DNA from: Ectothiorhodospiraceae bacterium
GTDB lineage: Bacteria > Pseudomonadota > Gammaproteobacteria > HK1
Length of the DNA stretch: 64,000 bases
Assembly: GCA_024234875.1 (NCBI GenBank)
Contig: JACKNM010000013.1
Location: 111,950-175,949 of the forward strand
Direction of reading: 5' to 3'
Position numbers and translations under genes: made by a program. The notes below the pieces were generated by a model. The model was not told the origin of the DNA, searched no databases, and saw only the letters and a list, made by a program, of their open reading frames with translations. Positions 34,223 through 44,149 of this stretch are shown here, in pieces; the first letter of the stretch is position 1, and every line of letters starts with the position of its first letter.

Positions 34223-35704
34223 ATGGCACGCGACATCCTGGTCTGCGGTCTGTGGCACGAGACGAACTCCTTCTCGCCACTGGCGACCGACCTCGAGGCG
34301 TTTCACCAGTACGTCCACGTCGCCGGTGATGCGCTGCTGGATCGCCATGCCGGCACGAACACCGAGATCGGCGGCTTCATGCGCGCGGCCCCTCGCCTCG
34401 GCATGCGCCTGGTGCCGGCGCTCTACGCCGGCGCGGTGCCGTCGGGGCTGGTCACCAGCGCGGCGTTTGCCCGCTTGCTCGGCGACACCGTGCGCACCGC
34501 GGCCCGGCTCGGTCCGTACGACGGTGCGCTGGTCGCGTTGCATGGGGCGCTCTGCGCGCAAGGCGAGGCCGATGCCGAGGGCGAGTACCTCGCGCAGCTG
34601 CGATCGCTGCTGGGGCCACGCGCGCCGATCGTCGCCACCTTCGACATCCACGCCAACCTCTCGCCGCGGGTGTTCGAGCTCGCAGACGTCCTGGTCGGCT
34701 ACGACACCTACCCGCATGTCGACATGGGCGACCGCGGCGAGGAAGCGGCGGCCATCCTGGCCGAGTTGCTCACACGCGGCGATCGCCTCGCCCGGGCTCA
34801 CGTGAAGCTACCACTGCTCACCGTGCCTCAGGTCCAGGGCACCGAGACCGAGCCGGTCGCGGGCCTGATGGCTGCGTTGCACGCGGCGGAGTCGGACGCG
34901 CTTCGCACCGGGTCGATCGCGCTCGGCTTCCCGTACTCCGACGTCGCGCACCTCGGGGTCAGTGTGGTCGGCTACGGGACCGAGGCGCGGCCGGTGCGCG
35001 CCGCGGTCGACGCGCTCGCGGCGCGCATCTGGTCGCTCCGCACCGCGCTCGCGCCGAGGCTCGAGGCGGCCGGAGCGGCGGTGTCACGCGCGCTCGCCGC
35101 CCCCGCCGGACCGGTGGTCCTGGTGGACGTGGCCGACAACGTCGGCGGTGGCTCGCCGGGCGACGGCACCGTGCTGCTCGACCATCTGCTGCGGGCCAGG
35201 GCCGATTCCGGCGCGGTCGTGATGTGGGATCCCGCGGCGGCGCGCGCGGCGGTCGAGCGCGGCGTCGGCGCCCGTTTCGAGGGCGCGGTGGGCGGGCGGA
35301 CCGACCACCGGCACGGCGCGCCGGTGAACGTCGCGGGCACGGTGCGGTTCGCAGAGCGGCTGGTCTACCGACGCACCGGCAGCTACATGACGGGTCTACC
35401 GGTCGATCTCGGGCAGTCCGCGGTGATCGACGTCGGCGGCCTCTCGGTCCTGCTCACCGAGCGGCGTGCGATGCCGTTCGACGCCGACCACCTGCGCGCT
35501 GCCGGCATCGTCCCCGAGACCCGGAAGGTGTTGGTGGTGAAGTCCGCCATCGCCTGGAAGGCGCCGTTCGCGGCGATGGCCGCCGACCATGCCTATGTCG
35601 ACACTCCGGGTGCCTGCGCGTCGAATCTGCGCGGGCTGCAGTATGCACGCGGTGGCAGCCGCTGCTTCCCGCTCGACGCGAGCGCGCGGTGGGCACCTGG
35701 ATGA
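34223..35704 (+). CDS. M81 family metallopeptidase-like protein (MlrC type), copy 1
   Basis: A 493-residue MlrC-type protein (DUF1485 plus MlrC C-terminal domain). Family segments are LWHETNSFSPL, LVALHGALCAQGEADAEGEYL, FDIHANLSPR and YDTYPHVDMGDRGEEAA, whose histidines and aspartates are the presumed zinc site; the C-terminal half has DVADNVGGGSPGDGT. MlrC degrades linearised microcystin, but most family members have unknown substrates. ATG 34223 follows GAGGAGGAG directly; a GTG 3 bases earlier is too close. Its end faces the end of copy 2 across 65 bp. Confidence 0.88.
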   Translation: MARDILVCGLWHETNSFSPLATDLEAFHQYVHVAGDALLDRHAGTNTEIGGFMRAAPRLGMRLVPALYAGAVPSGLVTSAAFARLLGDTVRTAARLGPYDGALVALHGALCAQGEADAEGEYLAQLRSLLGPRAPIVATFDIHANLSPRVFELADVLVGYDTYPHVDMGDRGEEAAAILAELLTRGDRLARAHVKLPLLTVPQVQGTETEPVAGLMAALHAAESDALRTGSIALGFPYSDVAHLGVSVVGYGTEARPVRAAVDALAARIWSLRTALAPRLEAAGAAVSRALAAPAGPVVLVDVADNVGGGSPGDGTVLLDHLLRARADSGAVVMWDPAAARAAVERGVGARFEGAVGGRTDHRHGAPVNVAGTVRFAERLVYRRTGSYMTGLPVDLGQSAVIDVGGLSVLLTERRAMPFDADHLRAAGIVPETRKVLVVKSAIAWKAPFAAMAADHAYVDTPGACASNLRGLQYARGGSRCFPLDASARWAPG

Positions 35705-35769
35705 CACCACCGTCGGGCCCGACGCGGCCGGGCGACCACCCGGCGCCGCACGCGGCAACGCAGCTCGGA

Positions 35770-37263
35770 TCAACCGAACGCCGGCCCCAGCGGGCGGATG
35801 CGCATGCCACGGCGCAGACGCGTCCAGGGTAGGGCACCGCAGTCGGCGACCATCGGCCCGGGAGCGACGCAGACCAGGATGGTCTCGGCGATCGGCTCGA
35901 AGTCGGCGCGAAAGTGCACCGAGCTCTTGTTGACCAGGATTCGCTGCGCCGTCGGCTCGATGCCGACGTGCCGGTACATCGACTGGTCGGCGAGCTGCGC
36001 CTTGTGGCTCGCCACCGCCACACGCACGTCGCGCACCCGCAGACAGGCCATCGGACCGAGCTCCATGCGGGCTCCGGAGTACATCGGCCCGGTGCCACGC
36101 ACGCGCCCGTCGCCCAGTGCCTCGACTCGAAACGTCGCCTCGAACGGCCGGTCACCGGCGAACGAGCGTCCACCGAGCCCCAGGGTCAGCTCCGCGCCGA
36201 GGCCCGCCGCGTGGGCGGCGAGTGCGGCCTCGTGGTCGACCATCAGGCCGAGCGCCGCGCCCGGCGCGTCGAGCTCGACCAGGGCGCGGAGCATCCCGGT
36301 GGTATCGGAATCCCCGCCCGCACCAGGGTTGTCCTGGGTATCTGCGAGCACCACCGGTCGACCCGCGTGGGCGGCGATCCGCATCGCCTCGCGGACCCCT
36401 TCCTCCGGCGCCCACAGTCGGCCGGCGAAGTCCCCCTCGCGCACCGCGACCTCCGCTGCCAGGCTCTCCACCGCCCGGCGGACACGCGCCGGCACCGGAC
36501 CGTAGCCGAAGACCGCTGGCCCGCAGTGGTGGATGTCGGCGGCCGGGAATCCCGCAGTGTAGGTGAGCTTCACCTCGTGCTCGCGCTCGAGCTCGCGCAG
36601 CGCCTCCATCAGCGATCGCGTCGGCTCGGTGGTGGTGCACTGCCAGTTCAGTGGGACCAGGAAGGGAAGCTGGCGCAAGGCGTGATGGACGGCATCGGAG
36701 CCATGGAGCAGATCGTGGAGATGGATCGCGGCACGTCGACCGGTCTCGGCCATGTCGATGTGCGGATAGGTGCGATAGCCGATCATCCCGGTCGCGCTCT
36801 CGACCATCCGGGGCGTGGTGTTGCTGTGGTAGTCGAGCGACGCGACCACCGGAATCGTGGGCCCGACCAGTGCGCGCACCCGAGCGAGCAGCTCGCCCTC
36901 GCCGTCCTCCAGGTGCTCGGTCACCATCGCACCATGCAGGCAGAGATAGACCGCGTCGACCGGAAGTGCCGCTCGGATGCCGTCGAGGATCAGGCGCGCG
37001 ACGTGCTCGAAGGCATGCTCGGTGACGTGAGCCGACGGGGACGCCGCGCACCACGTCGTCGGCAACAGGGTGTGGCCGAGCCGCTCGGCCTCGTCGATGA
37101 AGCCCGAGACCGAGATGTTGATGCCGCGGACGGCCTCGAAGAGCGCGGGGCCGGTCGTGAGCGGTGGCCAGGCACCGCCGACCTGGAACGCGGCCAGATC
37201 CGCCTTCGACGGCGCGAAGGTATTCGTCTCGTGCTGGAAGCCACCGACCGCGATTCGCGCCAT
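35770..37263 (-). CDS. M81 family metallopeptidase-like protein (MlrC type), copy 2
   Basis: A 497-residue paralogue of the gene at 34223-35704. The same motifs are present: FQHETNTFAPS, LCLHGAMVTEHLEDGEGELLARV, LDYHSNTTPRMVE, YRTYPHIDMAETGRRAA and DTQDNPGAGGDSDTTG. The two copies are convergent and clearly diverged, so they are an old pair rather than a recent duplication. They may act on different substrates. Substrate unknown for both. Confidence 0.88.
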   Translation of the reverse strand: MARIAVGGFQHETNTFAPSKADLAAFQVGGAWPPLTTGPALFEAVRGINISVSGFIDEAERLGHTLLPTTWCAASPSAHVTEHAFEHVARLILDGIRAALPVDAVYLCLHGAMVTEHLEDGEGELLARVRALVGPTIPVVASLDYHSNTTPRMVESATGMIGYRTYPHIDMAETGRRAAIHLHDLLHGSDAVHHALRQLPFLVPLNWQCTTTEPTRSLMEALRELEREHEVKLTYTAGFPAADIHHCGPAVFGYGPVPARVRRAVESLAAEVAVREGDFAGRLWAPEEGVREAMRIAAHAGRPVVLADTQDNPGAGGDSDTTGMLRALVELDAPGAALGLMVDHEAALAAHAAGLGAELTLGLGGRSFAGDRPFEATFRVEALGDGRVRGTGPMYSGARMELGPMACLRVRDVRVAVASHKAQLADQSMYRHVGIEPTAQRILVNKSSVHFRADFEPIAETILVCVAPGPMVADCGALPWTRLRRGMRIRPLGPAFG

Positions 37264-37351
37264 CTCACCACGTCTCCGTGTCGTCGGAGACGCAGTGTAC
37301 GCGACGGCGCGTGAGGCGGATCAGGCGCTCATGCGCCGCCGCGACGACGGC

Positions 37352-37651
37352 TCAGATGTCGCGCTCGCGAATCAGGATCGATCCGTCCTCCTCGAACGCC
37401 TTGCGCTCGATGAGGCGACGTGCGGCGTCCTCGATGGCGCGGCGGTTGTCCACCACGTGCTGCATCGGGTCGAGACCCTTGGTCGGGAAGCGCTTCTCCA
37501 GGATCTTCATCGCCACCCGACAGGTGACGCGGCGCTTGTTGACCTGAGCCGCGATCGAGGCGACGCGGGTCATTGGGTTCCAGCACTGCAGGAAGGGGAA
37601 CTCGATCTCGGTCTCGTTGCTGTTCGGGCTACGGCGGCGGTTCACGTGCAT
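37352..37651 (-). CDS. DUF1488-like small protein
   Basis: A 99-residue protein. The pattern IEFPFLQCWN, then VNKRRVTCRVAMKILEKRF, then NRRAIEDAARRLIE and DGSILIRERDI follows the DUF1488 family layout (strand, basic R-V-x-C-R-V core, helix, C-terminal I-L-I strand). Family function is unknown. ATG 37651 keeps the N-terminal IEFP strand; a shorter start at MTRVAS would lose it. It stands alone, 88 bp upstream of the divergently... oriented M81 start region, and I cannot link it to a pathway. Confidence 0.65.
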   Translation of the reverse strand: MHVNRRRSPNSNETEIEFPFLQCWNPMTRVASIAAQVNKRRVTCRVAMKILEKRFPTKGLDPMQHVVDNRRAIEDAARRLIERKAFEEDGSILIRERDI

Positions 37652-38023
37652 GGCAGGTCGTCACTTCGTCTCGGTTGATGGCGAACTGGCGGCCGTCGAT
37701 ACGGGTGACGGACGCGCCTCGATGCACCGGCACCGTACGTACCGGCGTGATCCGAAGTTGGATCCGGCAGCGGGCCGAGCGTTGCATCGCGCCAGAGGCT
37801 CGGCTCGTGACGCGCGAGAACGCGTCTCGCGCACACTCCACGGACCGGTCAGGCAGACTTCCCCGTCCGCGTCTGATGTGCTCGTGCCGGGGCAGGAAGC
37901 GCCAGCTCCTGCATGTGAGCAGGGCACGAGGCAGGGGAGCCGAAGGCTACCAGATACGTGCGCGATGTTCCCGCTGCAGCGCAACATCGCAACCTCGATC
38001 GTCGCCACCCCGGTCGACGGATA
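37652..38023. other. Intergenic region, nothing recognised
   Basis: This 372-bp region lies between the DUF1488-like gene start and the end of sulfatase C. Its reading frames have mixed third-position composition and no recognisable protein. I see no RNA gene and no strong hairpin. The promoter for the small gene should be here. Confidence 0.45.
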
Positions 38024-39478
38024 TCAACGGAACTCCGGTGTCTCTCCGGGGGCAGGCGTGTACCCGAACGAGCCGCGAGCAAGCACCGCGTCACGGCCAC
38101 CGACGGCCGCGATCCGCGCGAGCTGGTCGGTTCGAGCGCGGCCGTTCACCTCCTCTGGATCCAACAAGCTGCGTAGGAGCCGATGCATCTGTCGGCGGGC
38201 GCCGAGATGGGCCGGCACGTTGCCCAGATCGTGCTCCTCATCGGGATCGGTACCGAGGTCGAACAGCTGATCGGGATAGCCGACGTGGTGCACGTACTTC
38301 GTGGTGCCCTGACGGATCATGAAGCTCGCGGTGCTCGACGCGGCTGCATGGAACTCGCTGAACGCGAACCGATCCGGGTGCCCTCCGCGCGCGATCTCGA
38401 AGAGTGACTCGCCGCGTAGCGCCTCCCGATCCTCCGCCACCCGCGGCACGCCAACGCAGTCGAGGACCGTCGGGAAACAGTCCGCGAGGCTTACCGGCGT
38501 GTCGACGACTGCTCCGGCGGGCACGTCCTCGCCAGCGAGGATCATGGGTACGCCGATGGTCTCCTCGTACATGTTGCACTTGCCCCAGATTCCTCGGTCG
38601 CCGTTCGCCTCGCCGTGATCACTGGTGTAGAGGATGCGCGTGGAGGCGGTGAGGCCGGTCGATTCGAGGGTGTCCAGGATGCGACCGACGTTGTCGTCGA
38701 GGTAGGAGCACAGGCCGTAGTAGGCAGCGATCGACCGCCGGACCACGTCCTCCGGTGGAGGCTCGCGCAGTCCGAGGAAATCGCGGATGTCGCGAATGGC
38801 TGGATGCTCCGGCCTCAGGCCCGGCTCGAACTGACGTGGCCAGGGCACGTCCTCGGGCGGGTAGAGCTCGTAGAACCGCTGGGGCGCGATGATCGGTGGG
38901 TGCGGGCAGACCAGAGAGACGAACAGCGCCCAGGGGCGCTCGTCGCTGCGCTCCGCGGCCGCAGTCAGCCATCGAATCGCAGCCTGTGTGATGTCGCGAT
39001 CGTAGCCGATGTAGGTCGAATCGCCAGCTCCCGCGCCGTCGAGGTAACCACGATACTTCGTCAGCAGCGCCGAGCCGTCTCGCAGGGATCCGAGCAGGTC
39101 ACCCTGACCACCCACGACATGCATCGGAATGTGCTCGGCGGCGAAACCGTTCGGGTCGCGGGCCGAGCGGAAGTGGAGCTTGCCGATCGACTCGACACGG
39201 TGCCCTGCGTGACCCAGGCGGTGATGCCAGGACGGCACCGAGCCCTCGTACGGCTTGGCGTTGTCCCAGTAGCCGGTCTCGAACACGTAGCGGCCGGTGG
39301 CGAGAACCGCTCGCGCCGGCACGCAGATCGGCGAGTTCGTGTACGCGTTGCGAAACCGTGTGCCACGAGCGGCGAGCGAGTCCAGGTGCGGCGTCCTCAC
39401 CATCGGATGCCCGTAGCAACCGAGCGCGTTGCGCGTGTGCTGATCGGAGAAGAGGAAGAGCAGGTTTTTCGGCTGCAT
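38024..39478 (-). CDS. Type I sulfatase C
   Basis: A 484-residue cytoplasmic sulfatase. Cys52 of CVPAR (NSPICVPARAVLATG) is the formylglycine residue; Asp12 (FSDQHTR), GKLHFRS, YTSDHGEANG and GKCNMYEETIG complete the site. ATG 39478 (MQPKNLLFLFSD) matches the starts of copies A and D exactly in spacing; ATG 39502 is an alternative. The C-terminus is GSFGYTPAPGETPEFR. It is divergent from the enolase-superfamily gene 160 bp away, at the edge of the ABC-importer module, which suggests it desulfates a substrate of that pathway. Confidence 0.92.
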   Translation of the reverse strand: MQPKNLLFLFSDQHTRNALGCYGHPMVRTPHLDSLAARGTRFRNAYTNSPICVPARAVLATGRYVFETGYWDNAKPYEGSVPSWHHRLGHAGHRVESIGKLHFRSARDPNGFAAEHIPMHVVGGQGDLLGSLRDGSALLTKYRGYLDGAGAGDSTYIGYDRDITQAAIRWLTAAAERSDERPWALFVSLVCPHPPIIAPQRFYELYPPEDVPWPRQFEPGLRPEHPAIRDIRDFLGLREPPPEDVVRRSIAAYYGLCSYLDDNVGRILDTLESTGLTASTRILYTSDHGEANGDRGIWGKCNMYEETIGVPMILAGEDVPAGAVVDTPVSLADCFPTVLDCVGVPRVAEDREALRGESLFEIARGGHPDRFAFSEFHAAASSTASFMIRQGTTKYVHHVGYPDQLFDLGTDPDEEHDLGNVPAHLGARRQMHRLLRSLLDPEEVNGRARTDQLARIAAVGGRDAVLARGSFGYTPAPGETPEFR

Positions 39479-39641
39479 CAGCGGGCTCCTCGTGGTTGAC
39501 ACGGCTTCATCGGTAACGCCCCGGATGCCGCCCCCGGGCCAGGTGAGCGGCAGTCAGGATGCTGATATCTTTGGGGCCTCGGCGAGGCCAGCCAGGTCGG
39601 CTTGCCGTGCCAATCGAAAACAGGACCACAGTGAGCCCATC

Positions 39642-40823
39642 ATGGCCGAATCCCCCCGCATCGAGCGCATCGAGATCACCCTGTTCACCATCGAGCAACC
39701 CGGCGTGTCGACCGATCGGGCGGGTCTCGGCGCAACCTACACTCCGGGCCGCTCGACGCCCCAGGTACGCCTCGCGGTGCGGATCTACACTGACGCCGGA
39801 GTCACCGGTGAGTACATCGCGCCGCGCGGGCGGGCGAAGGTCATCGCCGCCGCGTGCGAGGCGCTCGCCTTCGGGCTGGTCGGCAAGCCTGCACTCGAGC
39901 GCGAGCGGCACTATCTCGCCATGCGCCGCGCGACCAAGCATGTCGGCGAGGTCGGTATCGGGGCACTCGATATCGCGTTGTGGGACCTCGCCGGCAAGCA
40001 CCACGGAGCCTCGGTGGCGCAGCTGCTCGGGGCAGATCGCTGGCGGCTCCCCGCCTACGCCAGCACCCTTCACGGTGACGGGCACCCGGACGGGCTGTGC
40101 TCGCCGGAGGCTTACGCGGACTTCGCCGAGCGCTGTCTCGCGCTCGGCTATCCGGCCTACAAGATGCACGGCTGGCACGAGGGTGATCCTGCGCGCGAGA
40201 TCGCGATGCTGCGCGCGGTGGCCAGTCGAGTCGGCGACCGCATGCAGGTCATGTACGACTCCGCCTGCAATCTGCGCACCCTCGCCGACGCCATCCGCGT
40301 CGGGAAGGTGTGCGATGAGCTCGGCCTGTACTGGTTCGAGGACCCCTACGCCGACGGCGGCATCTCGATCCACGGCCATCGCACGCTGAAGTCCCACGTG
40401 CGCACTCCGATTCTGATCACGGAGTTCGTCCGCAACGCCGAGACCACCACCGACCTGGTGGTGGCTGGTGCGACGGACTTCGCACGGGTCGACCCTGACT
40501 ACGATGGTGGCATCACCGGTAGTTACAAGGCCGCGATCGCCGCGCAGTCGCTCGGGATCGACACCGAGGTCCACTCCTGTGGGCCGCCGATGCGTCACCT
40601 CATGGCCGCGCTTCGCTCGAGCAACTACTACGAGGTGAACCTGGTTCACCCGTCGTGCGGCAATCCCTGGCATTTGCCGGTCTATGCCGACGGCTACAGC
40701 GACGAGCTCGACTGCGTCGACGCCGACGGCCATGTTCTGGTGCCCGACGGGCCGGGCCTCGGCGTGACCTACGACTGGGACGCGGTGCGACGCACGACGC
40801 TCGAGACCCGAATCGTGGAATGA
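39642..40823 (+). CDS. Enolase-superfamily (mandelate racemase/acid-sugar dehydratase-like) protein
   Basis: A 393-residue member of the mandelate racemase subgroup. Mg ligands are Asp in VMYDSACN, Glu in YWFEDPYAD and Glu in ILITEFVRN. The acid/base side shows Lys-Met-His in YKMHGWHEG instead of the common Lys-x-Lys, plus Asp in ARVDPDYDGG and His in EVHSCGPP. That pattern favours dehydration of a sugar acid, but the exact sugar cannot be read. ATG 39642 follows a GAG-type site; the upstream part of the frame is non-coding. It sits between sulfatase C and the ABC permeases, convergent with the latter, so a link with the imported sugar is likely. Confidence 0.88.
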   Translation: MAESPRIERIEITLFTIEQPGVSTDRAGLGATYTPGRSTPQVRLAVRIYTDAGVTGEYIAPRGRAKVIAAACEALAFGLVGKPALERERHYLAMRRATKHVGEVGIGALDIALWDLAGKHHGASVAQLLGADRWRLPAYASTLHGDGHPDGLCSPEAYADFAERCLALGYPAYKMHGWHEGDPAREIAMLRAVASRVGDRMQVMYDSACNLRTLADAIRVGKVCDELGLYWFEDPYADGGISIHGHRTLKSHVRTPILITEFVRNAETTTDLVVAGATDFARVDPDYDGGITGSYKAAIAAQSLGIDTEVHSCGPPMRHLMAALRSSNYYEVNLVHPSCGNPWHLPVYADGYSDELDCVDADGHVLVPDGPGLGVTYDWDAVRRTTLETRIVE

Positions 40824-40883
40824 GCCCACACGCGTTCTCGACGGGCGACCGTTACCTGCCGGCGAGCCGCGCCGGCTGCAACG

Positions 40884-41726
40884 CTACTGCTTGACCCCGC
40901 CCATGGTGAGCCCGGCCGCCATCTGCTTCTGGATTGCGAGCACGATGATGAACACCGGAATGGTGACCAGTGTCGCCGCCGCCATCATCTGTCCGCTTCC
41001 GCCGGCCTCCGGATCTGCGTACTTGAACACCGAGACCGGTGCGGTGCTCACGTCGAAGCCGCCCAGCACCAATGCGAACTGGAAATTGTTCCAGGAGAAG
41101 ATGAAACAGAGGATTGCGGTGGCGACGAGCCCTGGTGTGCTGAGGGGCAACACCACCTTGAAGAAGGCCTTGGTCCGTGACGCGCCGTCGATCCACGCTG
41201 CCTCTTCCAACTCGCGCGGGATGTCCTCGATGAAGCCCATCATGATCCAGACGCCGAACGGAATGGTGATCACGAGGTGGGACAGGACAAGGCCGGTGTA
41301 GGTGTTCAGCAATCCGGCATGCTTGTACACGATCCAGAAGGGTACCAGCGCGGTGATGTACGGGATCATGCGGGTCAAGAGGATTGCCATCGCGAGCTTG
41401 CGCAGGTTGAACCGCGCGACGGTGTATGCCGTCAGCAGGCCACACGCCAGACCGATGATCGTCGCGAAGCCCGAGATGACGACGCTGTTGCCGATGTTGC
41501 GAACCAGGTCGCTGTTCTCGAACACCGCGGTGTAGTTCTCCCAAACCGGCTCGAAGCGCCACACGCCAGGCTCGAAGAAGAGGTAGTCCGGCTTCAGAGA
41601 GTTCCAGAACATGTAGAAGAAGATGAAGAAGAACGGCCCGACCACCGCAATCATCGCCAACTGCGTGGTGACGGCCTCCAGGATCTTGTAGGCCCGCCTG
41701 GGCAACAGCCTCCTCAGTAGGACCAC
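40884..41726 (-). CDS. Carbohydrate ABC transporter permease (MalG type)
   Basis: A 280-residue inner-membrane permease with six helices of the CUT1/MalG type. The EAA loop is EEAAWIDGASRTKAFFKVVLPLSTPG, which docks on the ATPase. The start is not clear: GTG 41726 (VVLLRRLLPRRAYKIL) is used, overlapping the previous gene's stop by 13 bp; a TTG nearer the AGGAGG or the ATG before IAVVGPF are alternatives. With the upstream permease and binding protein it makes a sugar importer; the ATPase is encoded at 46971-48068. Confidence 0.9.
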   Translation of the reverse strand: MVLLRRLLPRRAYKILEAVTTQLAMIAVVGPFFFIFFYMFWNSLKPDYLFFEPGVWRFEPVWENYTAVFENSDLVRNIGNSVVISGFATIIGLACGLLTAYTVARFNLRKLAMAILLTRMIPYITALVPFWIVYKHAGLLNTYTGLVLSHLVITIPFGVWIMMGFIEDIPRELEEAAWIDGASRTKAFFKVVLPLSTPGLVATAILCFIFSWNNFQFALVLGGFDVSTAPVSVFKYADPEAGGSGQMMAAATLVTIPVFIIVLAIQKQMAAGLTMGGVKQ

Positions 41727-42670
41727 TGTCGTCTCCTCAATCCGACCAGGACGAGCTGGATCGCGAGAATCATGCCGAAGAAGACCACGCCCTTGGCCGA
41801 GGCGGCGCCCATGTAACCGTAGTCGAAGGCGTTGAAGTAGATGTTCATGTTCATCGTCTCGGTCGCGTAGAGCGGCCCACCCTGGGTGATGGCCAAGATG
41901 GTGTCGAACTCCTTGACCGCGAAAATCGAGCGCAAGATGAGGGCGACCATGATGTGGCCACGCATCAGCGGGAGAGTGACGTGGACGAGCACCTGCCAGC
42001 GAGAGGCGCCGTCGATGCGCGCGGCCTCGAAGGGATCCTGCGGCAGCGACTGGAGACCCGCGAGCAGGATCAGGGTCATGAACGGCGTGTGATGCCAGAT
42101 GCCGACGAGGATCAGGGACGGCATTGCCCACTCCGGGCTCGTGGTCCACTCGATTGGCTCGATGCCGACCATCTGCAGGAAGTGGTTGAGCACGCCGTAC
42201 GAGGCGTCGAAGAACAGAATCCAGACGAGGCTGACCGCGGTCGACATCGCGATCATCGGCATCATCCAGACAGATCGGTAGAAGGCCTTACCAGCGAAGC
42301 TCCGATTGAAGAGCAGCGCCGTCGCGAGGCCGATTACGAGCTGCCCGACGACGGTGGCAAAGGCGTAATAGAAGGTGTGCCAGATGGCATTCAGCCAGCG
42401 ACCGTCCCCCCACATCGATAGATAGTTCTCGATGCCGACGAAGTCGTACTCCGGCTTCATCACCAGTTGCCAGTCGGTGAAGCTGGTCAGCACCACGAGG
42501 CAAACCGGGACCGCGACGAGAGCGACCAGAAAGACGACCGTCGGAACGTTGAACACGAAGGCGAGATTGCGATCGACCCAATCGATCAGACTGCCGCCGG
42601 CGGTTCGGCGGAGTTCCGCCGGCGAGTGCGCAGACGTACCGGACATCGGCCTCGAGTCTCCGAATGGCAC
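41714..42670 (-). CDS. Carbohydrate ABC transporter permease (MalF type)
   Basis: A 318-residue six-helix permease of the CUT1/MalF type. The first helix is VPTVVFLVALVAVPVCLVVL, and the EAA loop is FEAARIDGASRWQVLVHVTLPLMRG. It probably starts at ATG 42646 (MSGTSAHS) or at 42670. It lies 39 bp after the binding-protein gene and overlaps the next permease. It forms the membrane pore with the MalG-type partner. Confidence 0.92.
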   Translation of the reverse strand: MPFGDSRPMSGTSAHSPAELRRTAGGSLIDWVDRNLAFVFNVPTVVFLVALVAVPVCLVVLTSFTDWQLVMKPEYDFVGIENYLSMWGDGRWLNAIWHTFYYAFATVVGQLVIGLATALLFNRSFAGKAFYRSVWMMPMIAMSTAVSLVWILFFDASYGVLNHFLQMVGIEPIEWTTSPEWAMPSLILVGIWHHTPFMTLILLAGLQSLPQDPFEAARIDGASRWQVLVHVTLPLMRGHIMVALILRSIFAVKEFDTILAITQGGPLYATETMNMNIYFNAFDYGYMGAASAKGVVFFGMILAIQLVLVGLRRRQWSY

Positions 42671-42709
42671 CCGCGCCGACCCTTGGTGGATCGGCGCGGG
42701 CGGGGCGGA

Positions 42710-44149
42710 TTACATACCGAGCTTGTCGAGACCCTCGGCCTTGATCGGCTCGGCCTGCTCTTCCGGCGACATGCGCTTGGCGAACTTCGGGATGACTCCC
42801 GCGAAGTTCATGCCTTGCTCGGTCTCCTCGACGAGCTTGGTCATGACCGCGGCCTGCTTGTCGGCCTCCGCCTGGATGGCGGCTCGGCTGCCGTCACGAA
42901 TCGCGACGTTGATGACCGCGGCGGCGGCGTCGCGCATCTGGCCGATCGCGATCGCCTGTGGCTTGGCGATGGCGACTCCATAGTCGGCCGCAATTCGGGC
43001 CGATGCACCCCAAGCCGGCGTTGGCGCGGTGTACGACGGGTCGACCCAGACCGAGCGGCGGCACATCGGCACCGCGACCTTCTGGCCCTCGAGCATGATG
43101 CTCTTGCGCGTCATCCAGGCGATGTACAGCCAGGCCGCATCCTTCTTCTTGGAGTACTTGGAGATCGCGAGGGAGGTCGTCGGCACGTTGGGGAAGCTGC
43201 CGCCGGCGCCTGCTGGCACCAGGATGGTGGTGGTGTTGCCCGCAATCTTCGACTTCTTCGGATCGTCGGCCAGGAAGTGCCAGAAATTGAGCTCGGACAA
43301 CATCGCCGTCTTTCCCGCGGCATAGAGGCTCGCGTTCTGCGGCGGCTTGTTGCTGAGCGCCGACGGCGGGGCATAGTCGCGGATCATGCGCCCGTAGAAC
43401 TCGAATGCGTCGACCGATTCCTTCGAGTTGATGTTCGAGACCTTCTTGCCGCTGGCGTCGGTGGTGAACCAGGAGCCACCGTGATTGAAGAGGTAGGTCG
43501 CGAAGCTCGCGGTGGCGAGGTTACCCCAGCCACGCGCGAGGAAGCCGTAGATCTCGGGCGTGCCGTCCTTGTCCTCGTCGATGGTCAGCGCCTTGGCCGC
43601 CGCCTCGAGCTCCGCCATGGTGGTCGGCACCTTGACGTTGTACTTCTTGAACAGGTCGGTACGAATGTGGAGCTGCTGGGCCTGGGCAGACCAGACGATG
43701 TTGTTGAGGGGTTGGCCCTCGATGACTCGCTCGGTATTCAGGCAACCGCCGAGCCAGTCGTTCGGGTAGTCGTAGTCGGCGGGGGTCAGTGCGGGATTGT
43801 CCAGGTACGGCTTCAAGTCCTCGAGATGGCCAGCCGCGGTCAACTTTCCTCCGCGGTTGTCCATCTGCAGCATGATCAGGTCCAGGGTCGAGTCCTGCCC
43901 GGCCAGCATGATGTCCTGCTTCTTGCGGGCCTGCCCCGCCTGCAAGACCTCCATCCGGACCTTGATGCCCGTCTCGTCCTCGAACTGTTTGGCCATCGGC
44001 CTGAACCAGGCGTCGATATAGGCCGCGGTGAGGTAGATGGCGTTGAGCGTCTCGCCCTCGAACTGACGCCAGTTGACGTCGGCGCGTGTGGGGGCGGCAG
44101 CGATCAATGCGAGCGAGAGCGCGGCGGCGCGGATCATCGGTCTTGGCAT
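42710..44149 (-). CDS. ABC transporter substrate-binding protein (family 1)
   Basis: A 479-residue periplasmic binding protein with a signal peptide (about residues 1-24, APTRA). The mature protein has LNAIYLTAAYIDAWFRPMAKQFEDETGIKVRMEVL, DLIMLQMDNRG, and GYGFLARG-like YGFLARGWGN segments, typical of carbohydrate-binding family 1 extracellular proteins. It is the first gene of the minus-strand importer operon (44149-40884). The ligand may be a sulfated or acidic sugar given the neighbouring sulfatases; that is inference. Confidence 0.9.
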   Translation of the reverse strand: MPRPMIRAAALSLALIAAAPTRADVNWRQFEGETLNAIYLTAAYIDAWFRPMAKQFEDETGIKVRMEVLQAGQARKKQDIMLAGQDSTLDLIMLQMDNRGGKLTAAGHLEDLKPYLDNPALTPADYDYPNDWLGGCLNTERVIEGQPLNNIVWSAQAQQLHIRTDLFKKYNVKVPTTMAELEAAAKALTIDEDKDGTPEIYGFLARGWGNLATASFATYLFNHGGSWFTTDASGKKVSNINSKESVDAFEFYGRMIRDYAPPSALSNKPPQNASLYAAGKTAMLSELNFWHFLADDPKKSKIAGNTTTILVPAGAGGSFPNVPTTSLAISKYSKKKDAAWLYIAWMTRKSIMLEGQKVAVPMCRRSVWVDPSYTAPTPAWGASARIAADYGVAIAKPQAIAIGQMRDAAAAVINVAIRDGSRAAIQAEADKQAAVMTKLVEETEQGMNFAGVIPKFAKRMSPEEQAEPIKAEGLDKLGM

